Assembly: GCA_015523565.1 (NCBI GenBank)
Contig: WAKA01000207.1
Span: 1-57,654 of the forward strand
Reading direction: 5' to 3'
Origin: Candidatus Heimdallarchaeota archaeon
GTDB lineage: Archaea > Asgardarchaeota > Heimdallarchaeia > Heimdallarchaeales > Kariarchaeaceae
DNA: 57,654 nt
Shown: in pieces, positions 1-8,832 of the stretch
Position numbering within the stretch: the first letter of the stretch is position 1
Layout: every line of letters starts with the position of its first letter
The notes under the pieces: model-generated
What the model saw: the letters and a program-made list of their open reading frames with translations, nothing else
What the model was told of the DNA's origin: nothing
Database searches by the model: none
Made by a program: the position numbers and the translations under genes

Positions 1-181
1 ATACAAAACACTCTTTTTTCATTCTCATACGGCTGCAGGTTCTGCAGATCTATTTCACAAAATATTTCCGATAAAATATTGATGTAAATTTTAAGTTTTC
101 TATTAGTTAATTCTAGAATTTCCGTTTTTGAAGATTTATGAATTGAAAAATCAAATGAAAAATATTATGCGGGAATGTATG

Positions 182-198
182 ATGACATTAATTGTCAT
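182..198. promoter_or_regulatory. near-palindrome upstream of gnd, possible operator
   Basis: The 17 bases ATGACATTAATTGTCAT form a near-perfect inverted repeat: six-base arms ATGACA and TGTCAT around an AT centre. It lies about 105 bases before the gnd start. Such symmetry is typical of a site for a dimeric regulator, but no regulator is identified and chance is possible. The rest of the first 302 bases holds no convincing gene. Confidence 0.25.
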
Positions 199-302
199 AT
201 GAAGGGAGTTACAACACATAATTGGTTCGTCAAGTTAAATTCATTGGAATAACACAGGAATAATAAAGGTTCCCGAAAAAGGCGAAATGGTGCAGTATCT
301 TC

Positions 303-1664
303 GTGTATGAGCTCGGAATTATCGGTTTAGGGACAATGGGGTTGAACTTGGCATTGAACCTTAATGATCACGGTTACAAGGTTATTGGATATGACTTGGA
401 TCAAGGTAAAGTTGATGTTGCAAGTGGTCAAGGTATTCCATCAACAAATATCATGAAGGAATTTGTTTCAGCCCTTTCCTGTCCACGGAAAATTTTAGTT
501 CTTGTTCCTTCAATATATGTTGACGACGTTTTGGAATCCTTGTCAGATTATCTTTCTGAGTCGGACATTATAATTGATGGGGGGAATTCCTATTGGAAAG
601 ACACCGAAAGACGGGTCATTTGGGCATCAAATCGCGGTTTCCATTTTATTGGAATGGGTATCTCTGGAGGTGCCAAAGGTGCAAGATACGGTCCATCTTT
701 AATGCCTGGTGGTGATCGTGCTGCATGGCCATATGTATCTGAAATGTTTCGGACAATAGCCGCAAAATTTGAAGGTTCTCCTTGCTGTGAATGGATGGGG
801 TCAGGAGGGGCTGGTCATTTTGTCAAAATGGTTCATAATGGCATTGAATATGCGGAAATGGAATTGATCGCAGAAGCTTATCACTTGCTGAGATCAACAA
901 GGACAAATGATGAAATTGCCGCAATCCTGAACAAATGGAATGCTGGGAAATTGGGTTCTTATCTTCTTGAAATCACCGAAAAGATACTTCTGCACAAAAG
1001 ATCTGATGGATCATATATTATTGATGACATATTGGATCAGGCAGGACAAAAAGGTACAGGCAAGTGGACTGTCATTAATGCAATGGATTACGGAACCCCA
1101 CTTAACCTCATTTCCTCTGCTGTGCATCAACGGTTTATCTCTTCACGTAAGAAACTTCGATTGACCCTTTCCCAAACTTTTCAAAAAGAAGGTCGATTTC
1201 CTTCCCTTGATCCCGTCAAAATTGAAAATGCCCTGTTATTTGGAAGGATCTTGGCTTATACCGAAGGTTTTTATCTCATATACACTGCAGGAAAAGAAAA
1301 CGGTTGGGATTTAGATTTATCTTCTATCGCCCGTGTTTGGAGGGCTGGATGCATTATCCGATCAAAATTGCTTGCTGACATCATCTCAGCCCTTTCTTCA
1401 GGGCATTCATTCCTCATTTTGGACAAGGGGATTTCTGAAATGCTGAAATCGACTTTTCCAGCTCTCAAAGATGTTGTTGTGCAATCCATGTCTTCCAACA
1501 TTCCCCTTCCTGCCTTTTCAAATGCATTGATGGAATTTGAGAGCATTATTTCTGATTGGTTGCCAGCTAACATTATCCAAGCTCAAAGGGATTATTTTGG
1601 ATCCCACGGTTTTCACATGGTTGGGGATCCAAATACCAAAATTCATTGGAATTGGGATGATTGA
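303..1664 (+). CDS. gnd: 6-phosphogluconate dehydrogenase, decarboxylating (long form)
   Basis: Oxidises 6-phosphogluconate to ribulose 5-phosphate and CO2 with NAD(P)+ in the cytosol. The N-terminal Rossmann fold carries GLGTMG at residues 8-13. Further family motifs are DGGNSYWKDTERR near 92, SGGAKGARYGPSLMPGG near 121, and KMVHNGIEY at 175-183, which holds the catalytic Lys175 and Glu182. GTGKWTV and the C-terminal QRDYFGSHGF are also present. At 453 residues it is close to the bacterial/eukaryotic dimeric enzyme (about 470) and longer than the short archaeal type (about 300). The start is GTG; a nearby ATG at 307 is out of frame. With rpiA at 24.8 kb it could supply ribose 5-phosphate. 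No glucose-6-phosphate dehydrogenase is in the window. Confidence 0.93.
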   Translation: MYELGIIGLGTMGLNLALNLNDHGYKVIGYDLDQGKVDVASGQGIPSTNIMKEFVSALSCPRKILVLVPSIYVDDVLESLSDYLSESDIIIDGGNSYWKDTERRVIWASNRGFHFIGMGISGGAKGARYGPSLMPGGDRAAWPYVSEMFRTIAAKFEGSPCCEWMGSGGAGHFVKMVHNGIEYAEMELIAEAYHLLRSTRTNDEIAAILNKWNAGKLGSYLLEITEKILLHKRSDGSYIIDDILDQAGQKGTGKWTVINAMDYGTPLNLISSAVHQRFISSRKKLRLTLSQTFQKEGRFPSLDPVKIENALLFGRILAYTEGFYLIYTAGKENGWDLDLSSIARVWRAGCIIRSKLLADIISALSSGHSFLILDKGISEMLKSTFPALKDVVVQSMSSNIPLPAFSNALMEFESIISDWLPANIIQAQRDYFGSHGFHMVGDPNTKIHWNWDD

Positions 1665-1707
1665 ACTGACAACAAAGATTAAAGATTGTCTTGTTCATTG
1701 TTAATAC

Positions 1708-2535
1708 GTGGAAACAAAAACAGTTGACGGTGTGGAGCTTGTTTTGTCCCAACCAACAGAAATGAACACTAACTGGATTGGACAAGAGACCGTCAAAAAA
1801 CAATTATTGGCCGCGTGGCTGACATTGGATAAAACAGATATTCCATTGACTCCCCGGATTATAGGACCACCTGGTGTAGGCAAGACAACCTTGGCATACT
1901 CGGTTGCCAAAAGCATGAATCAGGAAATTTACTTTTACCAAGCCACAGTTGACACTCGCCCTGAAGATCTAATTGTTTTCCCTGTAATCGGGGATCAGCA
2001 AAAAATCATCTATGTAGCTTCTCCCATTGTGACAGCAATGCTTAAAGGAGGGATTGTGATATTGGATGAAGGCAATCGAATGCCTGAAAAGAGTTGGGCG
2101 TCTTTAGCTCCCTTAATGGATCATCGACGATATGTGGAGAGTCAAATTGCAGGTATTACCATCAAGGCCCATCCCAACTTCCGAATGGTCACAACAATGA
2201 ATACTGATGCAAGCACTTTTGAGCTTCCAGAATATATTTCTTCTCGACTTCAACCCGTTATAGAATTGGATTTCCCAAATGACGAAGAACTGCTACAAAT
2301 CATAAAATACAATGTGCCTTATGCACCTGATGAGGTTATTGCTCAAGTCATCTCCTATATGAGGGAAGGACGCGCGGCAGGTAACTATTTCAGCATACGT
2401 GCGGGCATTCAAATTGTCCAATATTCGTTGAGACTTGAAAAGATAACAAATGCCCCCCGTTTCAATTGCATTGCGCAGGCAACTGAACAGATTGCTGGAG
2501 AGGAAAACAAGTTTAATCAATTTGGAAATTTTTAG
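1708..2535 (+). CDS. MoxR-type AAA+ ATPase
   Basis: A 275-residue AAA+ ATPase of the MoxR/RavA class, which usually acts as a chaperone that remodels or loads cofactors into partner proteins. Walker A is GPPGVGKTT at 53-61 and Walker B is GIVILDE at 115-121. An arginine-containing SSRL segment and a C-terminal helical lid follow. The start is GTG. MoxR proteins usually neighbour a von Willebrand A-domain gene, but none lies nearby, so the client is unknown. The last 23 bases overlap the 3' end of the convergent RIO kinase gene. Confidence 0.85.
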   Translation: METKTVDGVELVLSQPTEMNTNWIGQETVKKQLLAAWLTLDKTDIPLTPRIIGPPGVGKTTLAYSVAKSMNQEIYFYQATVDTRPEDLIVFPVIGDQQKIIYVASPIVTAMLKGGIVILDEGNRMPEKSWASLAPLMDHRRYVESQIAGITIKAHPNFRMVTTMNTDASTFELPEYISSRLQPVIELDFPNDEELLQIIKYNVPYAPDEVIAQVISYMREGRAAGNYFSIRAGIQIVQYSLRLEKITNAPRFNCIAQATEQIAGEENKFNQFGNF

Positions 2536-3361
2536 CCAATAGGATTCTTCCTTCGTCAATGCTATGGCCTGTAATCCATTTCAACAATCTCTTTTCATCG
2601 AATGTATCTATCCCTGCGTCAGCAAAAAACTCATTCATGTTGACAACATCCCTTATCAAAAACAAATCTGCATTTGGGTGGGATATCAAGACAGACTGTG
2701 AAACATCTATAATGAAATACTTTTGGTCTTCTTCCCTTAGCAATATATTGAATGGGCTCAAATCTCCATGAACCAATTTTGCTTCTTGATACATTATTTG
2801 TATGCCTTTCATCACTTCTTTGTAAAGTCTTGCATATGATGTTATCTCTGCCTCTACCAGCTTTGGCAAAGCATGTTCTCCATTTCCTAAAAATTCCATT
2901 AATAGGACATTTCTTTCAACATCAATGGGTTTTGGTACAGGAATGCCAACTTCATCCATTTTCTTCAAGTTCTTGAATTCTTTTTTTGCCCATTCCTTTA
3001 TGAATCCAACTCTTGATTTTCTATACGATTGAAAACGATGGTCTCCCTCAACATAGATTTTCATTTTTTTAAAGGCTGGGGAATTGATCCTGTATATTTT
3101 GCATGCAATTGGTGGGTTCCCTGGACAATAATAGACATTTGCCTCCTTTCCTGTTGATATGGCTCCCTCAATTTGTTTGAACTTTCCTTGTTGAATGAAT
3201 TTGAAAAGTATTTCCTGTGTTTTCTTGTCAAAAACAGTTTCCATTGTCGAAAAAATTTCTGGATCGACTTTGCGTTTCAGATCCTCTTCAATGTCTTTTT
3301 CAAGTTTTGAGATGGCGTTATCCTCATGTTCCCAAGTCTCTCTATTTCTTTTTTTTCCCAT
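2513..3361 (-). CDS. rio1: RIO1-type atypical protein kinase/ATPase
   Basis: RIO1 proteins act in late maturation of the small ribosomal subunit in archaea and eukaryotes. The nucleotide loop STGKEANVYY lies at 69-78, with the ATP lysine in ACKIY near 88. The catalytic loop HGDLSPFN is at 198-205 (Asp200, Asn205), and the metal-binding IIDVSQSV is at 217-224. The STGKEANVY form and the HPNA...RDVVN tail separate RIO1 from RIO2. The gene is last in a leftward run that includes NMD3, another ribosome-assembly factor. The 3' end overlaps the MoxR gene by 23 bases. Confidence 0.93.
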   Translation of the reverse strand: MGKKRNRETWEHEDNAISKLEKDIEEDLKRKVDPEIFSTMETVFDKKTQEILFKFIQQGKFKQIEGAISTGKEANVYYCPGNPPIACKIYRINSPAFKKMKIYVEGDHRFQSYRKSRVGFIKEWAKKEFKNLKKMDEVGIPVPKPIDVERNVLLMEFLGNGEHALPKLVEAEITSYARLYKEVMKGIQIMYQEAKLVHGDLSPFNILLREEDQKYFIIDVSQSVLISHPNADLFLIRDVVNMNEFFADAGIDTFDEKRLLKWITGHSIDEGRILLAKNFQID

Positions 3362-3399
3362 CGGCTTTTCTCCCCCCTCCTAGAATTTAAAGTTTCCAA

Positions 3400-3669
3400 T
3401 TAGAGAAGCCTGATTGTTTCCCTTTCTGTTGCTTTTTCTTCATCCAAAACTTTAAAGATAGAAAGAACAAAGCCGATAAAGGCTCCTATCGTAACTACAT
3501 TGCTCATTAATGCGTAAAGTTGCATGCTTGTATATGACGCCGGTATCAAAACGATTAGGACAAGGATTGCATAAATTGCCGCGGTGTATCCTATCACCCT
3601 TATTGTTGGACTTACTGCCCTTTGCCAACTGGCAAAATCTAAAAGGGCATTACTTGTGGACTTTCCCAT
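3400..3669 (-). CDS. small two-span membrane protein, unknown function
   Basis: An 89-residue protein with two hydrophobic segments, about residues 24-45 and 52-70, and a charged C-terminus (DEEKATERET). No recognised family motif was seen. It lies 13 bases downstream of NMD3 and 38 bases upstream of RIO1 on the same strand, so it is probably co-transcribed with them. The ORF is accepted because it fills the gap exactly and has a clear two-span topology. Confidence 0.6.
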   Translation of the reverse strand: MGKSTSNALLDFASWQRAVSPTIRVIGYTAAIYAILVLIVLIPASYTSMQLYALMSNVVTIGAFIGFVLSIFKVLDEEKATERETIRLL

Positions 3670-3682
3670 AAGTCGGATATGC

Positions 3683-4789
3683 TCACTTGATATTTCTTTG
3701 TTTTGTCCTTGTCAAGAAAAGTTTATCTTCCCATTCTAAAAATACCACTGTCTCTCCAATAGGTAACGACTTCGGGAATGTTTTAGCATCTATTTCAAAT
3801 GCATGGTAATCAGATAAGTCCATCAGTTCATAGGAATCAGTGGTTCTGTCATGGGAGACTACCAAATATTCTATTAGTCTTGGACTTGGGTCTGCAATCT
3901 TGAGGTTTTCCCAATCTCGAATTAGTGTGTATGTGCTTGTTGAAAAATTATAGGCTTCCACTCCTTGGTTGTCGATTCCCATTACCTCCATGAGATCTCC
4001 TCCATGGATAATGTAATCTCCACGGACGACACCTGGTATTCTGTAAAGATATGTTACCGCGTATTTTCTAATTCCATCCTTATCTTCTCCGACCAATTTG
4101 AAATTTTTCTTGCTTTTCCCTGCCCATTTTTTCTTCAGTTCTGAAAGGATATTTTCAGCAAGCATTCTTGATGCAAGTTTAAGATCCAGACCATATTTTG
4201 TTTCCATGACGCTGACAACGAATGACATGGGGTTGTTTGGTTGTGACCTTTGCACAATTTCTGTAACCATTCGCTCAAATTCGTTCATTTCCTTCATTGT
4301 CATTTGCCTGTTTGCAGTTCTCAATTGGAATGTGACACTCCCTCCTGTTTTTTTCACTGCACATGCCTTGCATATTCCCCAAAGAAACTGGATTTCCACT
4401 TCATGATGTTCCTCATGTATGGGAAACATTTCAATTCGGGGGTCGTATGCAATAATTTCTGCAATCATGTTGGGCTTTCCGTCTTCCCATCTAGGTTTTG
4501 AAAGCAAAATTGTTTCAATTTCGACATCTGGGTCGAAGTCCACCCATCTATACAAATTGTCCAATACGGCTTGGAGTGCCTGATCTGAATTGTTTGAGTT
4601 TGTCCATCCTGAAGGCAATTTCACAGCACCGCATTCGGTACAGATGTCCAATTCGATTTGTCTCTGCTTAAGTTTAATGCTTTGGTGTTCTTTCCAATAG
4701 CAAACGTTACAAAGGGCTTCATGCAGTGGAACGTTTGTTTTTCCGCAGATTGCACAGAATGAACCTTTCATTGATCTATTTTGTATCAT
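3683..4789 (-). CDS. nmd3: NMD3 family ribosome assembly protein
   Basis: Archaeal homologue of eukaryotic NMD3, the adaptor for 60S subunit export and maturation; in archaea a role in large-subunit biogenesis is inferred. The N-terminal zinc-binding part has cysteine pairs at 12/15, 27/30 and 50/53 (FCAICGK, LCNVCYW, ICTECGA). The rest has the alternating beta-rich look of the OB/SH3-like NMD3 body. At 368 residues it has the usual archaeal length, lacking the eukaryotic C-terminal export signals. The start is ATG; a second ATG lies six codons in. It sits in the leftward run with RIO1. Confidence 0.9.
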   Translation of the reverse strand: MIQNRSMKGSFCAICGKTNVPLHEALCNVCYWKEHQSIKLKQRQIELDICTECGAVKLPSGWTNSNNSDQALQAVLDNLYRWVDFDPDVEIETILLSKPRWEDGKPNMIAEIIAYDPRIEMFPIHEEHHEVEIQFLWGICKACAVKKTGGSVTFQLRTANRQMTMKEMNEFERMVTEIVQRSQPNNPMSFVVSVMETKYGLDLKLASRMLAENILSELKKKWAGKSKKNFKLVGEDKDGIRKYAVTYLYRIPGVVRGDYIIHGGDLMEVMGIDNQGVEAYNFSTSTYTLIRDWENLKIADPSPRLIEYLVVSHDRTTDSYELMDLSDYHAFEIDAKTFPKSLPIGETVVFLEWEDKLFLTRTKQRNIK

Positions 4790-4802
4790 GATACACTCTC
4801 AT

Positions 4803-5567
4803 TTAACGGTTTACAAAGGTGATTTTTTTTGGAATGCCAAAATATGCGACAATTCCACTAACAATTACTGAAATTCCTGCCATCACCCATTCAAATGCAG
4901 TTCCTGTGTTTGTCACATCTCCTACCTGCAATTCAAAGAATATCTTTCCCCCAATGTCTCTGTTAATGAACACATCAGCAGAATGTGGTGGCTGATTATC
5001 CCAAAAAGCAACCATTACTTGATATTTTTGGTTTGGTTTCAATGAAATGTCATAGCCCTTTTCATCTCCTGAATTTAATGGTTTTGAAAATTCTACAATG
5101 ATCGATCCATTTTCCTGTCCGATGGTTCCCTTAACATCATCTCTCCCTCCATTTTCTGTATCCTCATACACTTTGAATGAATGGGTGTAAAAATCAACCG
5201 CCTTGTTCTCAAAATAATTGACCAAAACCATGTCATCTGGAGATTCAACAGATCCATGGATTGCATTGTCTCCATTCCTGTCAAATTCAATGCCAAAATA
5301 GTCATGTGGTACGCTTGGATCCAGTTGTATCTCATCATTCGGGCCATTATGTGGAATAATTGCCAAAAAATATGCGGCTTGTGCTGTATAAATTGTTGAT
5401 AGTGTCATGGTCACTCCGTTTGTCAATAATATGTTAAGTGACTCACTTCCATCCCATTCCCCTTGGTCAAGTTTTCCATCCAAGGTTGGCAAAGCTATTG
5501 CTTCACTTGATCTAACAGGAAGGGTAAAAGTGGCGACAAGAATAAATGCCACAAGTATTTTCTTCAT
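4803..5567 (-). CDS. secreted, membrane-anchored DOMON-like (ethylbenzene dehydrogenase gamma-like) protein
   Basis: The chosen ATG start gives a clear signal peptide (MKKILVAFILVATFTLPV). The longer reading frame to 5621 would overlap uvrB and bury that signal. The body has the LDGKLDQGEWDGS opening and the DYFGIEFDRNGDN region typical of haem-binding DOMON/ethylbenzene dehydrogenase gamma-like domains. One hydrophobic anchor precedes a short basic tail (FGIPKKITFVNR). It is expected outside the cell, tethered to the membrane. Whether haem is bound cannot be decided by eye. It is co-oriented between uvrB and nmd3, which gives no functional hint. Confidence 0.65.
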   Translation of the reverse strand: MKKILVAFILVATFTLPVRSSEAIALPTLDGKLDQGEWDGSESLNILLTNGVTMTLSTIYTAQAAYFLAIIPHNGPNDEIQLDPSVPHDYFGIEFDRNGDNAIHGSVESPDDMVLVNYFENKAVDFYTHSFKVYEDTENGGRDDVKGTIGQENGSIIVEFSKPLNSGDEKGYDISLKPNQKYQVMVAFWDNQPPHSADVFINRDIGGKIFFELQVGDVTNTGTAFEWVMAGISVIVSGIVAYFGIPKKITFVNR

Positions 5568-5610
5568 TGTATTTTGGAAATATGGGATATTAATATGACA
5601 TTTCATTGTG

Positions 5611-7587
5611 TTATATTTCAACAGTCAACATTCTTTTCAATTCCTTGATTTTATCCCTCAATTGTGCGGCAATCTCAAATTCCAATTTTTCTGCGGCTTG
5701 ATTCATCTTGATGGTAAGCTCCTCTATCAGGACATTTACATCCTCCATTCTCATCTCATCTTTTGAGGGAATCTCAATCTCCACCTTCTTCAGTTCTTCA
5801 ATATCATCAAGGACACTTTTCAATCCTTTTACAACTGTCTTTGGCGTGATATTATGTTCCTTGTTATACCTGATTTGTATTCTTCTTCTTCTGTTTACCT
5901 CGTCAATGGCTTGTCTCATGTTATCTGTAATTCTATCTGCGTATAGGATGACTTTTCCCTCAACATTTCTAGCCGCTCTTCCCATCGTTTGTATCAAGCT
6001 TCTTCGTGAGCGGAGAAATCCTTCCTTATCTGCATCCAAAATCGCTACAAGTGTTACCTCTGGCAAATCCAATCCTTCCCTCAACAAATTGATTCCAACT
6101 ACCACATCCACTTCTCCTTTCCTAAGGTCTTGCAATATCTGTACGCGATCAAGGGAATCGATGTCGCTATGGAGGTAGGTTGCTCGAATTCCCATATCCA
6201 AGAGGTAATCTGCCAATTGTTCTGCCATTCGTTTTGTTAGGGTTGTAACCAAGGTTCTCTGCCCTTTTTTGACCCGTTTTTGTATTTCCATGATGACATC
6301 GTCAATCTGGTTTTCTGTTTTTCTGACATCAATTTCAGGTTCTGTCAATCCTGTAGGTCGAATTACCTGTTCAACAACCAACTGTGATTTTTCAAGTTCA
6401 TAGTCTCCTGGTGTTGCACTCATGAAAAGTGTATATGGCATCCGTTTCTCAAACTCTTCAAATCTTAATGGTCTGTTGTCATATGCTGTTGGTAATCTGT
6501 AGCCATAATTGATCAAATTCTTCTTTCTACTGAAATCGCCTCCATACATTCCCCTGATTTGTGGAATGGTGACATGACTTTCATCAATGATCAGAAGATA
6601 ATCTTTCGGAAAATGATCCAATAATGTAAATGGGGGATCTCCTGGACTTCTTCCTTCAAAATGCAAAGAATAGTTTTCAATTCCTGAACAATATCCAAAC
6701 TCTTCCAACTGTTCCAAATCATAATTGGTTCGTTGAAGGAGTCTTTGAGCCTCTGCAATTTTGCCCATAGAGAGCAGTTCTTCATACCTCATGTTCAGTT
6801 CTTCTCGGATGGATCTGATTGCCCTTTCCAATGCTTGCTGTTGTGTTAAGTACTGGGCACCAGGATATATTCTCACCTCTTCAAGCTGTTCCAGTTTCCT
6901 ACCCGTTTTTGGATCCTTCAGAAGGATTCTTTCAACTTCATCTCCAAAAAATTCAATTTGTATGGTCTCGTCTTGGTATATCGGAAACAATTCAACAATA
7001 TCCCCTTTGGCTCTAAAGGTTTTTGGCTTTAGTTCATATTCATTTCTTCTATATTGCAATTCAACAAGTTTTCTCAAAAGGTCATCCCTGTTTAATTCCA
7101 TTCCCACAGAGACATCAAATGCCATGTTTCTGTATACTTCTGGAAGCCCAACTCCATATATTGCAGAAACTGTTGCCACTACGATCACATCATCTCTTTC
7201 TGCCAACGACCTTGTGGTTGAGTTTCTTAGTTTCTCAATTTGTTCATTGATGCTGAAATCCTTGCTAATGTACAAGTCTTTCGTTGGAATGTATGCCTCT
7301 GGCTGGTAATAATCATAAAAGCTTACAAAATATTCCACCTTTGCTTCAGGAAAAAATTCCCGATATTCTGCATAAAGTTGTGCCGCAAGTGTCTTATTAT
7401 GTGCAATGACCAATGTGGGCATTCCTAATCTTTCAATTATATGTGATGATACAAATGTTTTCCCACTTCCTGTGACTCCCATTAATGTTTGGAATTTATT
7501 GCCATCCATGAACCCTTTGGACAACTTTTCTATTGCAGTGATTTGATCCCCCATTGGTTCGAAAGGTGCATGAACTTTCAATGGCAT
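5611..7587 (-). CDS. uvrB: UvrABC excinuclease subunit UvrB
   Basis: UvrB is the helicase-like damage-verification subunit of bacterial nucleotide excision repair, loaded by UvrA and then partnered by the UvrC nuclease. Walker A is GVTGSGKT at 37-44. The DNA-clamping beta-hairpin region YYQPEAYIPTKDLYISKD begins near 93. Helicase motifs DESH, MSATPGDYE and GRAARN are present. A C-terminal UVR domain that contacts UvrA/UvrC ends the protein. At 658 residues it is full length. UvrABC in archaea is of bacterial origin. uvrA and uvrC are not in the window. Confidence 0.97.
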   Translation of the reverse strand: MPLKVHAPFEPMGDQITAIEKLSKGFMDGNKFQTLMGVTGSGKTFVSSHIIERLGMPTLVIAHNKTLAAQLYAEYREFFPEAKVEYFVSFYDYYQPEAYIPTKDLYISKDFSINEQIEKLRNSTTRSLAERDDVIVVATVSAIYGVGLPEVYRNMAFDVSVGMELNRDDLLRKLVELQYRRNEYELKPKTFRAKGDIVELFPIYQDETIQIEFFGDEVERILLKDPKTGRKLEQLEEVRIYPGAQYLTQQQALERAIRSIREELNMRYEELLSMGKIAEAQRLLQRTNYDLEQLEEFGYCSGIENYSLHFEGRSPGDPPFTLLDHFPKDYLLIIDESHVTIPQIRGMYGGDFSRKKNLINYGYRLPTAYDNRPLRFEEFEKRMPYTLFMSATPGDYELEKSQLVVEQVIRPTGLTEPEIDVRKTENQIDDVIMEIQKRVKKGQRTLVTTLTKRMAEQLADYLLDMGIRATYLHSDIDSLDRVQILQDLRKGEVDVVVGINLLREGLDLPEVTLVAILDADKEGFLRSRRSLIQTMGRAARNVEGKVILYADRITDNMRQAIDEVNRRRRIQIRYNKEHNITPKTVVKGLKSVLDDIEELKKVEIEIPSKDEMRMEDVNVLIEELTIKMNQAAEKLEFEIAAQLRDKIKELKRMLTVEI

Positions 7588-7646
7588 TTATTATTCCTCA
7601 TCTTTTGTAAACTTTAATTATTTTATGGAAGGAGACTTTTTTCAAT

Positions 7647-8777
7647 CTAAATAGTGGGAAAGGTTCTCAAAAGTGAGGCAAGAAACAATATGGCTGTTGC
7701 AACCATGATGATTTTTCTTTTTCTTGCGTCCCTGATCAGCATTTGAAGTAATCTTTCTCCGTCTGTAAATGGTATTGGGAGCATATTATATGCCGCAAGC
7801 ATTAGATTTACATTAATCATCCAATGGATAAATAAAATCAGATAAAACGGGGTTGATGGTGAAAAAAATGGGATTTTTGGTTTATAGTTATAATATACCG
7901 TTGCGCCTATTGATGAACCATTGGTAAAAATAGGGTCACGTTTTGTGATGATATCGTATTCCCCACGGTTGGTATACAGCTTTATCCTTGAACCTGCTTC
8001 AATCGTATGCAAGAAATTGATCAAATCGTAATGATTCACGATTTGTGTCTCTTGAACAATAAATAATCCATTATAGAGTCCTGCTGAAAGAATTACTGTG
8101 CCTTTGGTCATTTTGGCATTATTTGCTGGTCCGAATGGGTCAATTGAAATGACCAATGCACCATTTTCCTTTTCAAAAGTTGTTTGCATCAATGCATCTG
8201 CATTTATTGCAATTGGTGTCAATAGTCCAATTAACAACAAATTTCCAATTACCCCTGCAAAAATTATGGTTCTCGCAACTTTTTTCTTTTTAAGAGGGTT
8301 TTCTTGTTTGGGGAATTGAGTGAATGCGACAAGAACTATTCCAACAATTCCAATTCCAAAACTTTCAATGTTCTCCCCTGCCGCAACTGCAACAATTGCA
8401 TGAAATAATTCATGAATTAGCAATGCAATAAACAAGGCAATAAGAAAAATAACAAGGTTGTCAATAGTCAAGGCTGTAATAACCATTGTTGAAAACATAG
8501 GGGCCTTGACAAATAAATTTACAATTAATGTCATAGGTACCGCCAAGAAAAATGCAAATCCAAAAATATCAATTGGTTTTTTAATTCTCTTAAAGATTGG
8601 CTCAAATTTTATCCCTATGTTATATGCAAAATCTGTCATCCATCCCCCTTTTATCAATAAAAGCAATGGTGAGATAAATATGCCAAAACGGCTCGTGTCT
8701 ACTAAATTGGCCAAAATGATTGTCAATGTCCAAAAAATAAGGCTTCCAACAAGAATTGTTAATGGTGTCAATGCCAC
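7647..8777 (-). CDS. site-2 protease family (M50) intramembrane metalloprotease
   Basis: A polytopic membrane zinc protease that cuts substrates within or next to the membrane. The zinc-binding HELFH is at 122-126 in a hydrophobic helix, and the third-ligand motif appears as FTDGERL near 337-343 (LDG in many relatives). A PDZ-like segment between them (about 200-290) is expected to gate substrate access. Start is GTG. It is flanked by uvrB and a gene for a highly charged membrane protein read in the same direction; the latter could be a substrate or partner, but that is only inference. Confidence 0.85.
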   Translation of the reverse strand: MALTPLTILVGSLIFWTLTIILANLVDTSRFGIFISPLLLLIKGGWMTDFAYNIGIKFEPIFKRIKKPIDIFGFAFFLAVPMTLIVNLFVKAPMFSTMVITALTIDNLVIFLIALFIALLIHELFHAIVAVAAGENIESFGIGIVGIVLVAFTQFPKQENPLKKKKVARTIIFAGVIGNLLLIGLLTPIAINADALMQTTFEKENGALVISIDPFGPANNAKMTKGTVILSAGLYNGLFIVQETQIVNHYDLINFLHTIEAGSRIKLYTNRGEYDIITKRDPIFTNGSSIGATVYYNYKPKIPFFSPSTPFYLILFIHWMINVNLMLAAYNMLPIPFTDGERLLQMLIRDARKRKIIMVATAILFLASLLRTFPTI

Positions 8778-8832
8778 ATCCTTTCTTTTTCCCGCACATA
8801 TATGAATTTAAGGGTTCTGAGGAATCTGTTTT

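Noticed and set aside
33-47. CTGCAGGTTCTGCAG near the left edge
   Set aside because: Short, with no gene context visible at the window edge.
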